A stretch of DNA of 64,000 nt from Lachnospiraceae bacterium (GTDB lineage: Bacteria > Bacillota_A > Clostridia > Lachnospirales > Lachnospiraceae). The notes under the pieces were generated by a model. That model did no database searches. It had not been told where the DNA came from and saw only the letters and a program-made list of their open reading frames with translations. The stretch covers positions 1-64,000 of the forward strand of contig JAGAIR010000001.1 in assembly GCA_017626435.1 (NCBI GenBank), read 5' to 3'. The position numbers and the translations under genes were made by a program. The stretch's first letter is position 1; every line of letters starts with the position of its first letter. Shown here in pieces: positions 44,947 to 54,420 of this stretch.

Positions 44947-45023
44947 CAGTCGCCGGGGACTAACTGGAGACTGGAGCTTTGGTGAATATTTACTAAACAC
45001 GGATAAGGAGGTGCAAGGAAGCA

Positions 45024-45548
45024 ATGGATGCAGAAGTTACGCTATTTTCAAAATCAGAAGAACTGATTGCCTGGGCAGACACATTTGATATCTTACTTAA
45101 CCCTTCGATAGAAGATGCTGCAATATTGCTTAACTATATGGAAGGTCATGATTATGCTATTGGCATAGATTCTGATGGAAAGATGTACAGACAGGATGTA
45201 GCTGAGGAGAATGGTGAAATTGAACCATACCCGATAGATGATGTTATAGATACTGTTTGTGAATGGAACTATGAACTGATACTTGATGCTGATGCACACA
45301 GGAATGATCCAAAGGATTTTAAAGATTACAGTGAGTTTCAGGATAAGTATGACAGTTTGAAAGCAGATGAAAAGAGGCTGGACAGGTTGTTTGAAAAGAC
45401 CTGTTATGCAAAGGAGATTGATGAAATGGCAGCTGCTTTGGTGGAATCATTCATTAGTCATCTAAGTAGCAGGGATGATTTGGAAAAAGCTGCGGTGACA
45501 GTTGCAGAAGGAATTAAGGATTATAGTACGGGTAAGAGAGGAAGGTGA
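45024..45548 (+). CDS. acidic hypothetical protein at the start of the mobilisation operon
   Basis: A 174-residue acidic protein (VTLFSKSEELIAWADTFDIL, YPIDDVIDTVCEWNYELILD, LDRLFEKTCYAKEIDEMAAA). Family not recognised. GGAGGTG lies upstream. It is next to mobC (4 bp) and follows the candidate oriT, so it may take part in mobilisation or its control, but this is guesswork. Confidence 0.65.
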   Translation: MDAEVTLFSKSEELIAWADTFDILLNPSIEDAAILLNYMEGHDYAIGIDSDGKMYRQDVAEENGEIEPYPIDDVIDTVCEWNYELILDADAHRNDPKDFKDYSEFQDKYDSLKADEKRLDRLFEKTCYAKEIDEMAAALVESFISHLSSRDDLEKAAVTVAEGIKDYSTGKRGR

Positions 45549-45552
45549 GTCT

Positions 45553-45885
45553 ATGGCAGATAAAGTTCATTGTATTAGGAAAACACTAAGACTAATGCCA
45601 GAGGAAGCCAAGATGCTTGCAAAAAAGGCATGTGATAATGGAATGAATGAGGCTGAGTATATCCGTCTTCTTATCAGTCAGAAACCAAATGATTATCCGG
45701 AAGTAAGGAAGATTCTGAAGGAACTCATTAATGAAGTCAACAGAATTGGAATAAATATCAATCAGATAGTATTTAACAATAATGCCAGGCTGTATTCCAA
45801 GGAAGATAAGACACAGCTGATAGCTTATATGCGAAAACTGAATCAGAAGGTAGATGAGGCGGTGGTAAAGATTGGCAATCAGTAA
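45553..45885 (+). CDS. mobC: MobC-like relaxosome accessory protein
   Basis: A 110-residue protein that would bind oriT DNA and help the relaxase. The N-terminal half has a ribbon-helix-helix pattern (IRKTLRLMPEEAKMLAKKAC, MNEAEYIRLLISQ); the C-terminal half has the MobC signature KILKELINEVNRIGININQI with the N-N-N-A motif. ATG 45553 follows GGAAGGTGAG. The end overlaps the relaxase start by 14 bp, so the two are translated together. Confidence 0.9.
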   Translation: MADKVHCIRKTLRLMPEEAKMLAKKACDNGMNEAEYIRLLISQKPNDYPEVRKILKELINEVNRIGININQIVFNNNARLYSKEDKTQLIAYMRKLNQKVDEAVVKIGNQ

Positions 45886-47320
45886 AATCCTTAATATGAA
45901 GGATTGTGGTGGGCATTTTCACGGAAAACATCTGAAGAGATCTCTTGATTATGTGATGAATCCGGAGAAAACACAGGATGGAAGGCTCGTTGGTGCAATC
46001 AACTGTCAGGTCGATTCTGCTTTTGAACAGATGAAAGCTACAAAACGGAAGTTTGGAAAAGTTGATAAAAGGCAGGGATATCATATCATTCTCTCATTTA
46101 AGGAAGATGAAGTGAATCCTGATATGGCATTTGAGATAACCCGCAGATTCGTGGAAGAGTATCTTGGAAAATCATATGAGGCAGTATATGTGGTGCATGA
46201 TAATACAGCACATGTTCATTCACACATTGTATTTAACAGTGTGAGTTTTGTGGATGGGAAAAAGTACCGCTATGAAAAAGGAGACTGGGCAAAGTATATC
46301 CAGCCAATCACGAATAAGTTGTGTCAGGAATATGGTCTTTCAATCATTGATGTTGATGATGGCAGTAAGGAAAAAGAGTATGAAAGCTATAAGGACTGGA
46401 GCGAATATCGTGAAGGCAGTTTTGTATGGGCAGATATGATTAAGAGAGACCTGGATTCCTGCATACTGCAGGCAGGAAATTATGAGCAGTTTCTGGAGCT
46501 GTTATCTGACAAAGGATATGAGGTCAAGCAGGGAAAGTATCTGGCGGTAAAGCCACAAGGAATGACGAGATTTCGCAGATGTAAGACATTAGGTAACATG
46601 TATTCTGATGAGGCAATCCGGGAAAGGATAGAAAAAGAGGATATTTCATTTTACCGGGAACAGCAGAAAGAAGTACAACCGGTTCTTTGTAAGTGTAAGG
46701 TGAGAAGATACCGAAGGGCAAAGATGTCGGGGCTTCAAAAGAGATACTATGCAAAGCTATACCGGATAGGAAAGCTGAAAAAGAAGCCATACAGTCAGGT
46801 ATGGAAGTATAAGGATGATATCCGTAAGATGCATAAACTGCAGGAGGAGTATTTGTTCCTTGTCAATCATGACATTCATTCAGCAGAGGAGCTTGTCAGT
46901 GTAATCAGCTCATTGACAGATAAAAGAAAAGAAGTTTCAGCAGAGAAAAGCCGCATTTATAAGGCTAGGGAGAGAAGTCGAGAACTTTTTGATATAGCAG
47001 ATGATATGAAAGAGTTAGAACCTGCTGAGAAGTCTTTCCTCCAGGGAGATGAATTTTTTACGGATGAGCATCTGCAATGGGAAACTTTGAAACAGAAGCT
47101 TTTATCACAGGGATATAGCCTTGAAGAGGTGGAAGCACTGCGTAAACATTATAAAGAGGAGTATTCCAAAGCATGTGCAAAAGAAAGGGCAGTATTCAAA
47201 GAGTTGAATATTGGTAAATCTATATGGAAGAGTCTTATTCCAGACAGCGTATCAGATGGAAAAGATGCACAGTACAACAAAGAGACAATACGAGACAGGA
47301 AAGAGCAGCCAGAACGTTAG
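45872..47320 (+). CDS. mobA: conjugative relaxase, MOBP-type
   Basis: Nicks one strand at oriT and stays covalently bound to it. The N-terminal HUH domain has the histidine motif HVHSHIVFNSV near residue 110 and a candidate catalytic Tyr27 (RSLDYVMNPEK). The rest is basic with helical coil regions up to residue 482. The start is TTG at 45872 inside mobC, a usual arrangement. Its C-terminal stop lies inside a hairpin with a T-run, which may act as a terminator or attenuator for the downstream genes. Confidence 0.9.
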   Translation: MAISKILNMKDCGGHFHGKHLKRSLDYVMNPEKTQDGRLVGAINCQVDSAFEQMKATKRKFGKVDKRQGYHIILSFKEDEVNPDMAFEITRRFVEEYLGKSYEAVYVVHDNTAHVHSHIVFNSVSFVDGKKYRYEKGDWAKYIQPITNKLCQEYGLSIIDVDDGSKEKEYESYKDWSEYREGSFVWADMIKRDLDSCILQAGNYEQFLELLSDKGYEVKQGKYLAVKPQGMTRFRRCKTLGNMYSDEAIRERIEKEDISFYREQQKEVQPVLCKCKVRRYRRAKMSGLQKRYYAKLYRIGKLKKKPYSQVWKYKDDIRKMHKLQEEYLFLVNHDIHSAEELVSVISSLTDKRKEVSAEKSRIYKARERSRELFDIADDMKELEPAEKSFLQGDEFFTDEHLQWETLKQKLLSQGYSLEEVEALRKHYKEEYSKACAKERAVFKELNIGKSIWKSLIPDSVSDGKDAQYNKETIRDRKEQPER

Positions 47321-47331
47321 GCTGTTTTTTT
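47306..47331 (+). terminator. terminator/attenuator overlapping the relaxase stop
   Basis: CAGCC (47306-47310) pairs with GGCTG (47320-47324) and runs into seven T. The next ribosome site (AGGAGG) is about 8 bp later. Confidence 0.6.
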
Positions 47332-47349
47332 AGTAGTTAGGAGGCATAT

Positions 47350-48534
47350 ATGGAAGAAAACAGAGAACCGCTTAGTGCGATAGCAATCGAGAAAAAATTG
47401 CAGCTTCTCCGAAATAAGCATTTTAGTGAAGATACGATTGCTCTTGTAAAAAGTGATTATGAATATGGACTGAAAGAGGAGGAGATCAGCCTTTATCTCA
47501 ATAAGTCATACGACATTGAACAGATGAAGATTTTATCGGAATGTCTGCACAAGGATGTTCCAAAAGATATGATTGATATTATCAAGAATACCAAGTATTC
47601 GGTTCATCAGATGCAGGTGTCCCTTGAATTTTATGAAAAGGGTGTACCTGTTCAGACAATTAAGGAGGTTATGGACAAAGGGGAAAAACCTATTACCATG
47701 CGACGATTATATGAGGAAGTTTTGGAACAGCTGAATAAAGTCAAGAAACAGATTCCGGAAGAGTCTGAGTATGTGAAAGCACTCATTTCTCAGATGGATG
47801 AAGTGGTTGCAAAGATCAATCATCAGAATGAAAGGTATGATGCCCTGAATAAGAAGCTTTCTGAAATAGAGACTTCCAAAGATGATGAGGGAGTCAGGGA
47901 GCGTCTGGTCAAGGAGAACCAGGATAAGGATGCTCTTATCAACAGTCAGCAGAATGAACTGAATAAGGCAAGCAGTACGATTGCAAGACTCAGGGATGAT
48001 ATTGAGAAAAAGGATAAGGAGATGAAGCGTATGGGAGACAGAATAGAGTCATTGGAAGATAAGATCATAAGTGTTGCCACAGAGAATAAGAAAGAGGCAG
48101 AAAGTAAGGCAGAGCCGCAGGAAAGCCAGTCCGTACCACAGGCAGAAAAAAAGATGGTTGATACAGTTGCAGTTCCGCAGAATATGCAGGCTGTGGCAAA
48201 CGGGATTCCGGTCTATTATCAGATTCCGGTAGATGATGGTACCGGAAATGTGGTGCAGAGACTTCCGATTGAGAGAAGTGTGAGAAAGAGCAGCAACAGC
48301 GGAGTGGCAAGCCTTTTTGCAAGACTTTCTTTTAAGAAAAAGTCGAGAGCAGACATTGTAAAGCTTGTTGCATCGGGCGATCTTGTTCCGGCACAGCTTG
48401 TCCAGATTAAGAGTGCAATAGAAAAGGGACTTACGGAGACACAGCTTATAGAGCTTATTACCAATAATATTTCAGCAGAAAAGATGAAAGAGATTATTGA
48501 GATAGCGGTACTTGAAAACAGTATGGCAGATTAG
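47350..48534 (+). CDS. coiled-coil protein of the transfer operon
   Basis: A 394-residue protein. The N-terminal ~120 residues are helical repeats (KNKHFSEDTIALVKSDYEYG-like, then VSLEFYEKGVPVQTIKEVMD), residues ~130-245 form a long charged coiled coil, and a basic C-terminal domain ends with repeated short helices (LVPAQLVQIKSAIEKGLTET). It follows the relaxase by 30 bp. Similar proteins occur in this ICE family, but no function is known. A scaffold or DNA-processing role is possible. Confidence 0.7.
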   Translation: MEENREPLSAIAIEKKLQLLRNKHFSEDTIALVKSDYEYGLKEEEISLYLNKSYDIEQMKILSECLHKDVPKDMIDIIKNTKYSVHQMQVSLEFYEKGVPVQTIKEVMDKGEKPITMRRLYEEVLEQLNKVKKQIPEESEYVKALISQMDEVVAKINHQNERYDALNKKLSEIETSKDDEGVRERLVKENQDKDALINSQQNELNKASSTIARLRDDIEKKDKEMKRMGDRIESLEDKIISVATENKKEAESKAEPQESQSVPQAEKKMVDTVAVPQNMQAVANGIPVYYQIPVDDGTGNVVQRLPIERSVRKSSNSGVASLFARLSFKKKSRADIVKLVASGDLVPAQLVQIKSAIEKGLTETQLIELITNNISAEKMKEIIEIAVLENSMAD

Positions 48535-48543
48535 GAGGTACTT

Positions 48544-48948
48544 ATGAATTTAGCAGTAGTAAATGAAGCAGTAACAGAGATGAATGGTGTGGAGCATCAG
48601 TTTACAGAGGAAGAGAAAAACTTTGTTGTCCAGTTCGCATTCAGAAGCGGCAGCAAGGAAGATACGATTTCTCTTATTGAAGCATTGGCACATTCGGCGG
48701 ATAAGGCTGAGTCGGACGAGATTATGGTCACATACAGGGCTAAATATGATATGAAGCCTGCATGGGTGGAACAGGTGGAAAACCTGCTTGTGGCACTTGA
48801 AATGTACCGTATCGAGGAGGAAAAAGCAATTAATCATCTGGCAGATATTTTGAATGCTTATGGTATTGATGTATCAGCCGAGGAAATCCGTACTACAGAG
48901 ACAGAAACACTTAAAACAACAGTCAGAGAGAAAGCGGAGGTGCGATAA
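48544..48948 (+). CDS. hypothetical transfer-operon protein, 134 residues
   Basis: A small, acidic, mostly helical protein (MNGVEHQFTEEEKNFVVQFA, EIMVTYRAKYDMKPAWVEQV). GGAGG lies upstream, and its stop overlaps the start of the PcfB-like gene by one base (TAATG). No family was recognised. The tight coupling suggests a partner of the next protein. Confidence 0.65.
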   Translation: MNLAVVNEAVTEMNGVEHQFTEEEKNFVVQFAFRSGSKEDTISLIEALAHSADKAESDEIMVTYRAKYDMKPAWVEQVENLLVALEMYRIEEEKAINHLADILNAYGIDVSAEEIRTTETETLKTTVREKAEVR

Positions 48949-50066
48949 TGGCAGAAGAGATTCAGGAAGCGGTGCAGATCATCCGTGTTGCTTATGATGG
49001 CATTGAGATTGCCATGAAGGTAGGAAGTGGAGGAATAGCTGCCATGCAGAAGGCAATAGATTTCTTAAAAGGGATGCTTGATTATGAGAAGTCACTTGGC
49101 AAGACATCCATGAGAAAGCTGCTCTTAAAGGGCGGTGATTTACAGGTGTTACAGTTTAATACCGAAGATATGAAAAAGGTTGAAAAGATGGCAAAGAAGT
49201 ATGGAATACTCTATTCAGTACTTCCGGACTGCAACAGGAAAGACGGACTGAGTGAGGTAATCTTTCATACAGAGGCAGTTCCACGTGTGAATATGATGAT
49301 ACAGAAGCTCAAGTTTGGCAAGATTGCCACATTTGACGATTATCTGAAGAATGGAGATGAAAAATCACTTGGCAAGCTGATGGATTTTTTGAAGAAACAG
49401 CAGGGAAACGAGAAAAGCCACACGATAGAAGGGGATAGGGTTAATTCCGCTATTGACGGACTGATTGAAAAGGTAGGAATGTTTGCAATGGAAAAGAAAG
49501 CTATCAGTGTGGATCAGGTCAAGGAGAATTTCAGTATCAATGGTGAGCAGGCTGAAAGTGTTATCAGACAGCTTGAGACAATCGGTGTGCTTGGCAGCAA
49601 GAATGAAGATGGCACCCATACAGTAATGATGGACAAGGATGCATTTATTAATCGTGTCAGAGGTTATCAGGACCTTGCTGAGAGAATGAGGGCGGTTGCG
49701 GCATCAAAGAATGCGAACCTGTCAGATGTGACTATCAGCAAGAAGCTGATTATAGAAGAGAATGACCATGCTGTTAAGACCAGAGTTCCCGGCACATGGG
49801 GAGAAGAGGCAAAATATGTATGGCTCCGTAAGGAAAACATCATGGAGATTCATGGTGGAAAGACAATGCTTACCTTCCTTGATTCAACCAAGGATTATAA
49901 GCTCTACGATGAGCAGAATCGTGTGGTGACAACCCAGAAAGGAACCGAGCTTTATACTCACTATGATAAGGTGGAATCATCTGTCAGGGAGCGTTACGAG
50001 AAAGTGCAGAAGCAGCAGAAAAAGACAGCGCAGAAGAAAACTGTTACCACAAAGAAAGCGAGGTAG
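48948..50066 (+). CDS. pcfB: PcfB-like protein (DUF3801)
   Basis: A relaxosome factor related to enterococcal PcfB, which binds the coupling protein. The N-terminal ~140 residues match DUF3801 (GIAAMQKAIDFLKGMLDYEK, KKYGILYSVLPDCNRKDGLS). The rest, up to residue 372, is an extension with a basic, Gln/Lys-rich tail (KVQKQQKKTAQKKTVTTKKA). Position directly upstream of virD4 (6 bp) fits this role. Longer than typical PcfB (about 150 residues), so it may do more. Confidence 0.8.
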   Translation: MAEEIQEAVQIIRVAYDGIEIAMKVGSGGIAAMQKAIDFLKGMLDYEKSLGKTSMRKLLLKGGDLQVLQFNTEDMKKVEKMAKKYGILYSVLPDCNRKDGLSEVIFHTEAVPRVNMMIQKLKFGKIATFDDYLKNGDEKSLGKLMDFLKKQQGNEKSHTIEGDRVNSAIDGLIEKVGMFAMEKKAISVDQVKENFSINGEQAESVIRQLETIGVLGSKNEDGTHTVMMDKDAFINRVRGYQDLAERMRAVAASKNANLSDVTISKKLIIEENDHAVKTRVPGTWGEEAKYVWLRKENIMEIHGGKTMLTFLDSTKDYKLYDEQNRVVTTQKGTELYTHYDKVESSVRERYEKVQKQQKKTAQKKTVTTKKAR

Positions 50067-50072
50067 CAGCCT

Positions 50073-52268
50073 ATGCAGACAACAAAGAAAAAGCCGTCAC
50101 TGATATTCATTCTTGTGGGTGCAGTGTTAGCAGGGTATCTTGGTTATCTGATAAATGGTGCGTGGACGGAAGGGATTGCCTTTAATGAATTTATGGACAG
50201 ATTCAATGAAGTATGTGCTGTTCCTTTTGCCAATTATTACAATTCTAATACAGTAAAAGCAGTAGCCATTGCATTAGGTATCTATGCGATGGCTATTGTC
50301 ATGTATTACACCAGTCAGAGAAACTATATGCCTGGCAAAGAATTTGGTACGGCAAGATTTGAAAATCCGAAGCAGGTCAACAAGATACTTGCAGATAAGG
50401 ATGAAAATTTCAACCGGATACTCAGCCAGAATGTGAAGATGTCGCTGGATTTCAGGAGACTCAAGCTCAATGGAAATATCCTTATCTGTGGTGGTTCCGG
50501 AGCAGGAAAAACATTTTATGAAGTAAAGCCGAATCTGATGCAGATGCCGCATAACTGTTCCTTTATCTGTACCGATCCAAAGGGAGAAATCCTTAGAAGC
50601 TGCGGGCAGATGTTAAAAAATAACGGATATAACCTGAAAGTCATTAATCTGTTAGAGATGGATAAATCAGACTGTTACAATCCATTTTCCTATATCAGAG
50701 AGGAAACAGATGTGGTCAAGCTGATTACAAACCTTATCAGCAATACGACACCAAAGGGAGCGACACCAAGTGATCCGTTCTGGGAAAAAGCGGAAGGATT
50801 GTTCTTACAGGCTATCTTTTATTATGTGTGGCTGGAGGTACAGCCGGCAAAGAGAAACTTTGAGACAGTACTTAAACTTCTTGGAGAGGCAGAGGTTACA
50901 GAGCAGGGGAAGGCATCAAAGCTGGATGTGCGTATGAAGTTTTTAGAGGAAAGTTCTCCACTTGGAGCCAATCATCCGGCAGTCAAGCAGTACAACAAAT
51001 GTATGAGAGGTGCAGGAGATACAGTCCGTTCCATTATCATCAGTGCCAACTCAAGACTTGCATTTCTTGAGAATAAGCAGGTTTTACGATTACTCTCAAA
51101 AGATGAGCTTAATCTGTCAGATATCGGTATTGGAGTGAATGGAGATGGGGAGACAAAGACAGCCCTCTTTTGTGTAATCCCTGATAGTGACAAATCCTAT
51201 AACTTCATTATCGGTATGTTATACACGCAGATATTTCAGGAATTGTACTATCAGGCAGACTTTAACTGCGGAGGCAGACTGCCAATCCATGTGACATTTA
51301 TGTTAGATGAATTTGCAAATGTCGCATTGCCAGATGACTTCTGTTCGCTGTTATCGACAATGCGAAGTCGTGAGATTTCAAGTATTATCATTATTCAGAA
51401 CTTTGCCCAGCTAAAGGCACTTTTTAAAGATACCTGGGAGACAATTCCCGGCAACTGCGATACTTTCATCTATCTTGGTGGAAATGAGCAGAGTACACAC
51501 AAATACGTGTCAGAGTTGCTTGGAAAAGGTACGATTGATAAGAAGTCAAGTGGAGAGACAAAGGGCAGACAGGGAAGCTCTTCAAGAAACTATGATGTAT
51601 TAGGAAGAGAGCTGTTTACACCGGACGAAGTCAGAAAACTGGATAACAAAAAGTGCATTATTTTTATCCGTGGTTTTGATCCTATCATGGATAATAAGTT
51701 CATACCATTCAATCATCCGATGTTTAACCAGACAGTAGATGGCAAGGGAGAGCCTTATGTTCATCAGATAAGAGGAGCAGATAATCTTATCGGTCCGCCA
51801 TTTGAGATTCTTTCAGACAAGGCAGTTAAGTATTATGAAAAACTGAAGGATAAGGGCGAGAATGTGTATATTGATTCTCTTACCTATGAGCAGTTTATGA
51901 TGCTTGGTGATGCGGAATTAAGCAGGAGATTCTCCATGCAGGATGAAGCAGAGCAGAAAGCAAAGATTGACAGGGAACAGGCAAATGAGCTTGAGTATGT
52001 CGATGAGTCGCAGAAGTCTGATACTACAGAAAGTGCCAACTCTTCTAATGGAAGTGCTGGTGCTAAGCCTGTAAGGAATCCAGAGAGGGAAAAGCCTAAG
52101 TGGGAGGATACTATCACAAACCGAATGCTGCACTGGTCATATACACCAGAGCAGAAAGAGGAAGTGAAGAAAGCTCTTGCTGCAGGTGTTCCAAAGTCAA
52201 CGATTCTGACGTATTTCTATCCGGAGGTTACTGTGGAGAAGATGAGTTCATATCGAAAGAAGCAGTAA
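50073..52268 (+). CDS. virD4: VirD4-like type IV coupling protein
   Basis: Membrane ATPase that passes the relaxase-DNA complex to the secretion channel. The 731-residue protein has two N-terminal membrane helices (~10-30 and ~60-80), Walker A GGSGAGKT near residue 140, DPKGEILRSCG, Walker B FMLDEFANVALP, and the TMRSREISSIIIIQNF region typical of TraG/VirD4 proteins. An acidic linker precedes its C-terminus. The following 108 bp separate it from a cargo module. Confidence 0.95.
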   Translation: MQTTKKKPSLIFILVGAVLAGYLGYLINGAWTEGIAFNEFMDRFNEVCAVPFANYYNSNTVKAVAIALGIYAMAIVMYYTSQRNYMPGKEFGTARFENPKQVNKILADKDENFNRILSQNVKMSLDFRRLKLNGNILICGGSGAGKTFYEVKPNLMQMPHNCSFICTDPKGEILRSCGQMLKNNGYNLKVINLLEMDKSDCYNPFSYIREETDVVKLITNLISNTTPKGATPSDPFWEKAEGLFLQAIFYYVWLEVQPAKRNFETVLKLLGEAEVTEQGKASKLDVRMKFLEESSPLGANHPAVKQYNKCMRGAGDTVRSIIISANSRLAFLENKQVLRLLSKDELNLSDIGIGVNGDGETKTALFCVIPDSDKSYNFIIGMLYTQIFQELYYQADFNCGGRLPIHVTFMLDEFANVALPDDFCSLLSTMRSREISSIIIIQNFAQLKALFKDTWETIPGNCDTFIYLGGNEQSTHKYVSELLGKGTIDKKSSGETKGRQGSSSRNYDVLGRELFTPDEVRKLDNKKCIIFIRGFDPIMDNKFIPFNHPMFNQTVDGKGEPYVHQIRGADNLIGPPFEILSDKAVKYYEKLKDKGENVYIDSLTYEQFMMLGDAELSRRFSMQDEAEQKAKIDREQANELEYVDESQKSDTTESANSSNGSAGAKPVRNPEREKPKWEDTITNRMLHWSYTPEQKEEVKKALAAGVPKSTILTYFYPEVTVEKMSSYRKKQ

Positions 52269-52277
52269 ATGTTATCG

Positions 52278-52357
52278 CATAGGCACAGAAACCGTGGTAT
52301 AATGTGCCTATGTGAGAAAAATTATTATTTAGAACTTATTTGCTTATATGATAAGCA
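52278..52357 (+). promoter_or_regulatory. hairpin and palindrome before the flavodoxin gene
   Basis: CATAGGCACA (52278-52287) pairs with TGTGCCTATG (52303-52312), and a TATAAT (52298-52303) lies at the end of the loop. TGCTTAT-ATG-ATAAGCA (52341-52357) is a perfect palindrome just before GGAGG. The second could be an operator for the cargo genes. A clear -35 box is missing. Confidence 0.5.
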
Positions 52358-52375
52358 GAATGGAGGCTTTGCGAG

Positions 52376-52900
52376 ATGAAAGTAATCATTATAAATGGAA
52401 GTGCAAGAAAAGGAAACACTCTTACAGCGATTGAGGCTTTTGTAAAAGGAGCATCTGAAAAAAACGAAATTGAAATCATTGAACCTGACAAACTTAATAT
52501 TGCACCATGCAAGGGCTGTGGTGCCTGTCAATGTTCTAAGGGATGTGTAGATAAGGATGATACAAATCCTACAATTGATAAAATTGCTGCCGCAGATATG
52601 ATCCTTTTTGCAACACCGGTTTATTGGTGGGGAATGTCAGCACAATTGAAACTTATTATTGATAAGTGTTATTGCCGGGGAATGCAGTTAAAAAATAAAA
52701 AAGTTGGCACGATTGTTGTAGGCGGTTCTCCAGTTGACAGTATCCAGTATGAGTTGATTGATAAGCAGTTTGACTGTATGGCAAAATATCTTTCATGGGA
52801 TTTGCTTTTCCAGAAGTCATATTATGCAACAGCAAAGGATGAGCTTTCTAAAAATCAGGATGCTATGAAAGAGCTTGAGGATATTGGAAAAGATTTATAA
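52376..52900 (+). CDS. flavodoxin-fold FMN reductase with Cys cluster
   Basis: A 174-residue protein of the NADPH-dependent FMN reductase/iron-sulfur flavoprotein type. The FMN-phosphate loop NGSARKGNT is at residue ~7, and CKGCGACQCSKGC (residues ~44-56) could hold an iron-sulfur cluster; FATPVYWWGMSAQLK is the second flavin loop. It probably reduces a quinone, nitro or azo compound. It is cargo between virD4 and the pilin gene and has its own leader structures. Confidence 0.85.
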   Translation: MKVIIINGSARKGNTLTAIEAFVKGASEKNEIEIIEPDKLNIAPCKGCGACQCSKGCVDKDDTNPTIDKIAAADMILFATPVYWWGMSAQLKLIIDKCYCRGMQLKNKKVGTIVVGGSPVDSIQYELIDKQFDCMAKYLSWDLLFQKSYYATAKDELSKNQDAMKELEDIGKDL

Positions 52901-53750
52901 AGCTTGTGATGAAAATCAGGAATTGAAGGAGAATTATTTTTTGAAAATCAATAAAAATGTATTAAAAAAAGATCTCAAAGAGATTAATGCAATCGAAAAA
53001 TTATTCCAGTATTTTATATCAGAACAAGTTGATGTCGAAAATGGAAAAAGTGCAAAGTTATTATATGAAGAATTAGGGTGGAACCAAAATGTAAGTTATG
53101 ATGTAATTAATTCATTTTGGATAACTTTTTCATATGCAATGAGATTAAAATATCCGGGCAAATATCGTATAGCAAAAGCAGGGAATGTAAAAATTTATAA
53201 ACATCATAATACTGATTGGGGATATGATTCGTTTCCAGAAAAATACTTCAAAGAAAACTCAGAGGAAAGAGGTCAAGTAAATGATTTATGTAAAGAATAT
53301 CCAGATATTTTAAAATTGGCAGATATGTGTCATACTGTAGCGAATTTTATGCCTTGTCCAGAAAGGTTTAATTCTGTAAAAGGACTATTAGGTGATGTAA
53401 GAGATTACTTACCGTTGATGATTGATAAGATACAACTATGTGTTGATGCTGGAAAAGACCTAGAGTATTATCACTTAGGTAGTTTACAAAAAGTAGACAA
53501 TAAAATCGTTAAAGATTGGCATAGCTTTTTTATTAAAAACCAAGAAAAATATTGTTTGAGTATGTATTACCAAGTCAAAAAAAACAGAATTAGTGGAATT
53601 ACGTTTTTTAAAGGTCAATCTTTATCTTATCCATGTCCACTAGAAAAAGAAGAGGTAGAAGAATGCTTGAAAACCATGTTGGACAAAATAAACAAAAGAG
53701 CAGATCTAATACTTAATAGGTATAATGAAGAACATAAATCAAATAGTTAA
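52875..53750 (+). CDS. AT-rich hypothetical cargo protein
   Basis: A protein of about 290 residues that overlaps the flavodoxin gene end by 26 bp. The start is unclear: TTG 52875 or TTG 52884. It is visibly richer in A+T (poly-Lys, Asn, Ile codons) than the neighbouring transfer genes. Segments such as CHTVANFMPCPERFNSVKGL and YCLSMYYQVKKNRISG resemble the uncharacterised family often labelled DUF6994, but this is only from memory of the pattern. No catalytic motif seen. Likely a later acquired cargo gene. Confidence 0.65.
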   Translation: MRILEKIYKACDENQELKENYFLKINKNVLKKDLKEINAIEKLFQYFISEQVDVENGKSAKLLYEELGWNQNVSYDVINSFWITFSYAMRLKYPGKYRIAKAGNVKIYKHHNTDWGYDSFPEKYFKENSEERGQVNDLCKEYPDILKLADMCHTVANFMPCPERFNSVKGLLGDVRDYLPLMIDKIQLCVDAGKDLEYYHLGSLQKVDNKIVKDWHSFFIKNQEKYCLSMYYQVKKNRISGITFFKGQSLSYPCPLEKEEVEECLKTMLDKINKRADLILNRYNEEHKSNS

Positions 53751-53795
53751 ATTTCTGTTTGTCTGACTCACAACAATTTAATATCAAACTAATAC

Positions 53796-53832
53796 AAGCA
53801 CTTTAGCCAATAAAGGTTAAGGTGCTTTTTTT
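53796..53832 (+). terminator. terminator after the cargo module
   Basis: AAGCACTTTAGCC pairs with GGTTAAGGTGCTT over a short loop, with a run of T. The gap up to 53989 also holds a small hairpin, ATCGGG/CCCGAT. Confidence 0.75.
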
Positions 53833-53988
53833 GCGCCTTGAAAGGAGGTGGTTACAGCTAAACACATCGGGAAAAGCCCGATTTAATCATTACAACAGGC
53901 ATTGCCTGATCATATAGAGTAACTTTTAACAGCCAGTTAGGGATTATCCCTGCTAGCTTATTTTTTTATCAAAAAGGAGACAAACAAC

Positions 53989-54366
53989 ATGAGAAAAGAA
54001 CAGATTATTACGACAAACAACAATCAGATGGAGGAGAAAGGCATGAAGAGCAGATTCATTCACTTTAAAAAGAGATTCGTTCCGGCATTATCCGGAGCAC
54101 TTATGGGAGTAATGCTTATGAGCACTACTTGTTTTGCAGCAGGTACAGGTACTTCCGCAGTAACACAGCCGCTTGAGAACTTAAAGACACTTATCATTGC
54201 AGTCATTGGTGCTGTTGGTGTCATCATTCTTGCAAAGAATGTCATGGAGTTCGCACAAGCCTATCAGCAGCAGGATTCATCTACTATGAACTCTGCACTG
54301 AAAGGAATTGTAGCAGGTGTCATGATGGCTGGTATTTCAACAGTACTGACATTCTTAGGCTTCTAA
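53989..54366 (+). CDS. Maff2-family, VirB2-like pilin subunit
   Basis: A 125-residue membrane protein with a signal sequence ending near CFAAG (residue ~52) and two hydrophobic helices (TLIIAVIGAVGVIILAKNVM and the IVAGVMMAGISTVLTF helix). This short two-helix layout corresponds to Maff2 and VirB2/TrbC-type pilins or channel subunits. Two starts have ribosome sites: ATG 53989 and ATG 54043 (GGAGGAG). It begins the second transfer block after the cargo genes. Confidence 0.75.
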   Translation: MRKEQIITTNNNQMEEKGMKSRFIHFKKRFVPALSGALMGVMLMSTTCFAAGTGTSAVTQPLENLKTLIIAVIGAVGVIILAKNVMEFAQAYQQQDSSTMNSALKGIVAGVMMAGISTVLTFLGF

Positions 54367-54370
54367 GATT

Positions 54371-54392
54371 GGGGAAAAAGAGTTCCCCTTTT
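54371..54392 (+). terminator. small hairpin with T-run between pilin and VirB6-like genes
   Basis: GGGGAA (54371-54376) pairs with TTCCCC (54383-54388), followed by TTTT. It could reduce transcription into the downstream genes, so that the abundant pilin is made in excess. Confidence 0.55.
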
Positions 54393-54420
54393 AGTAAAAG
54401 GAAAGAGGTGAATAACAAGT

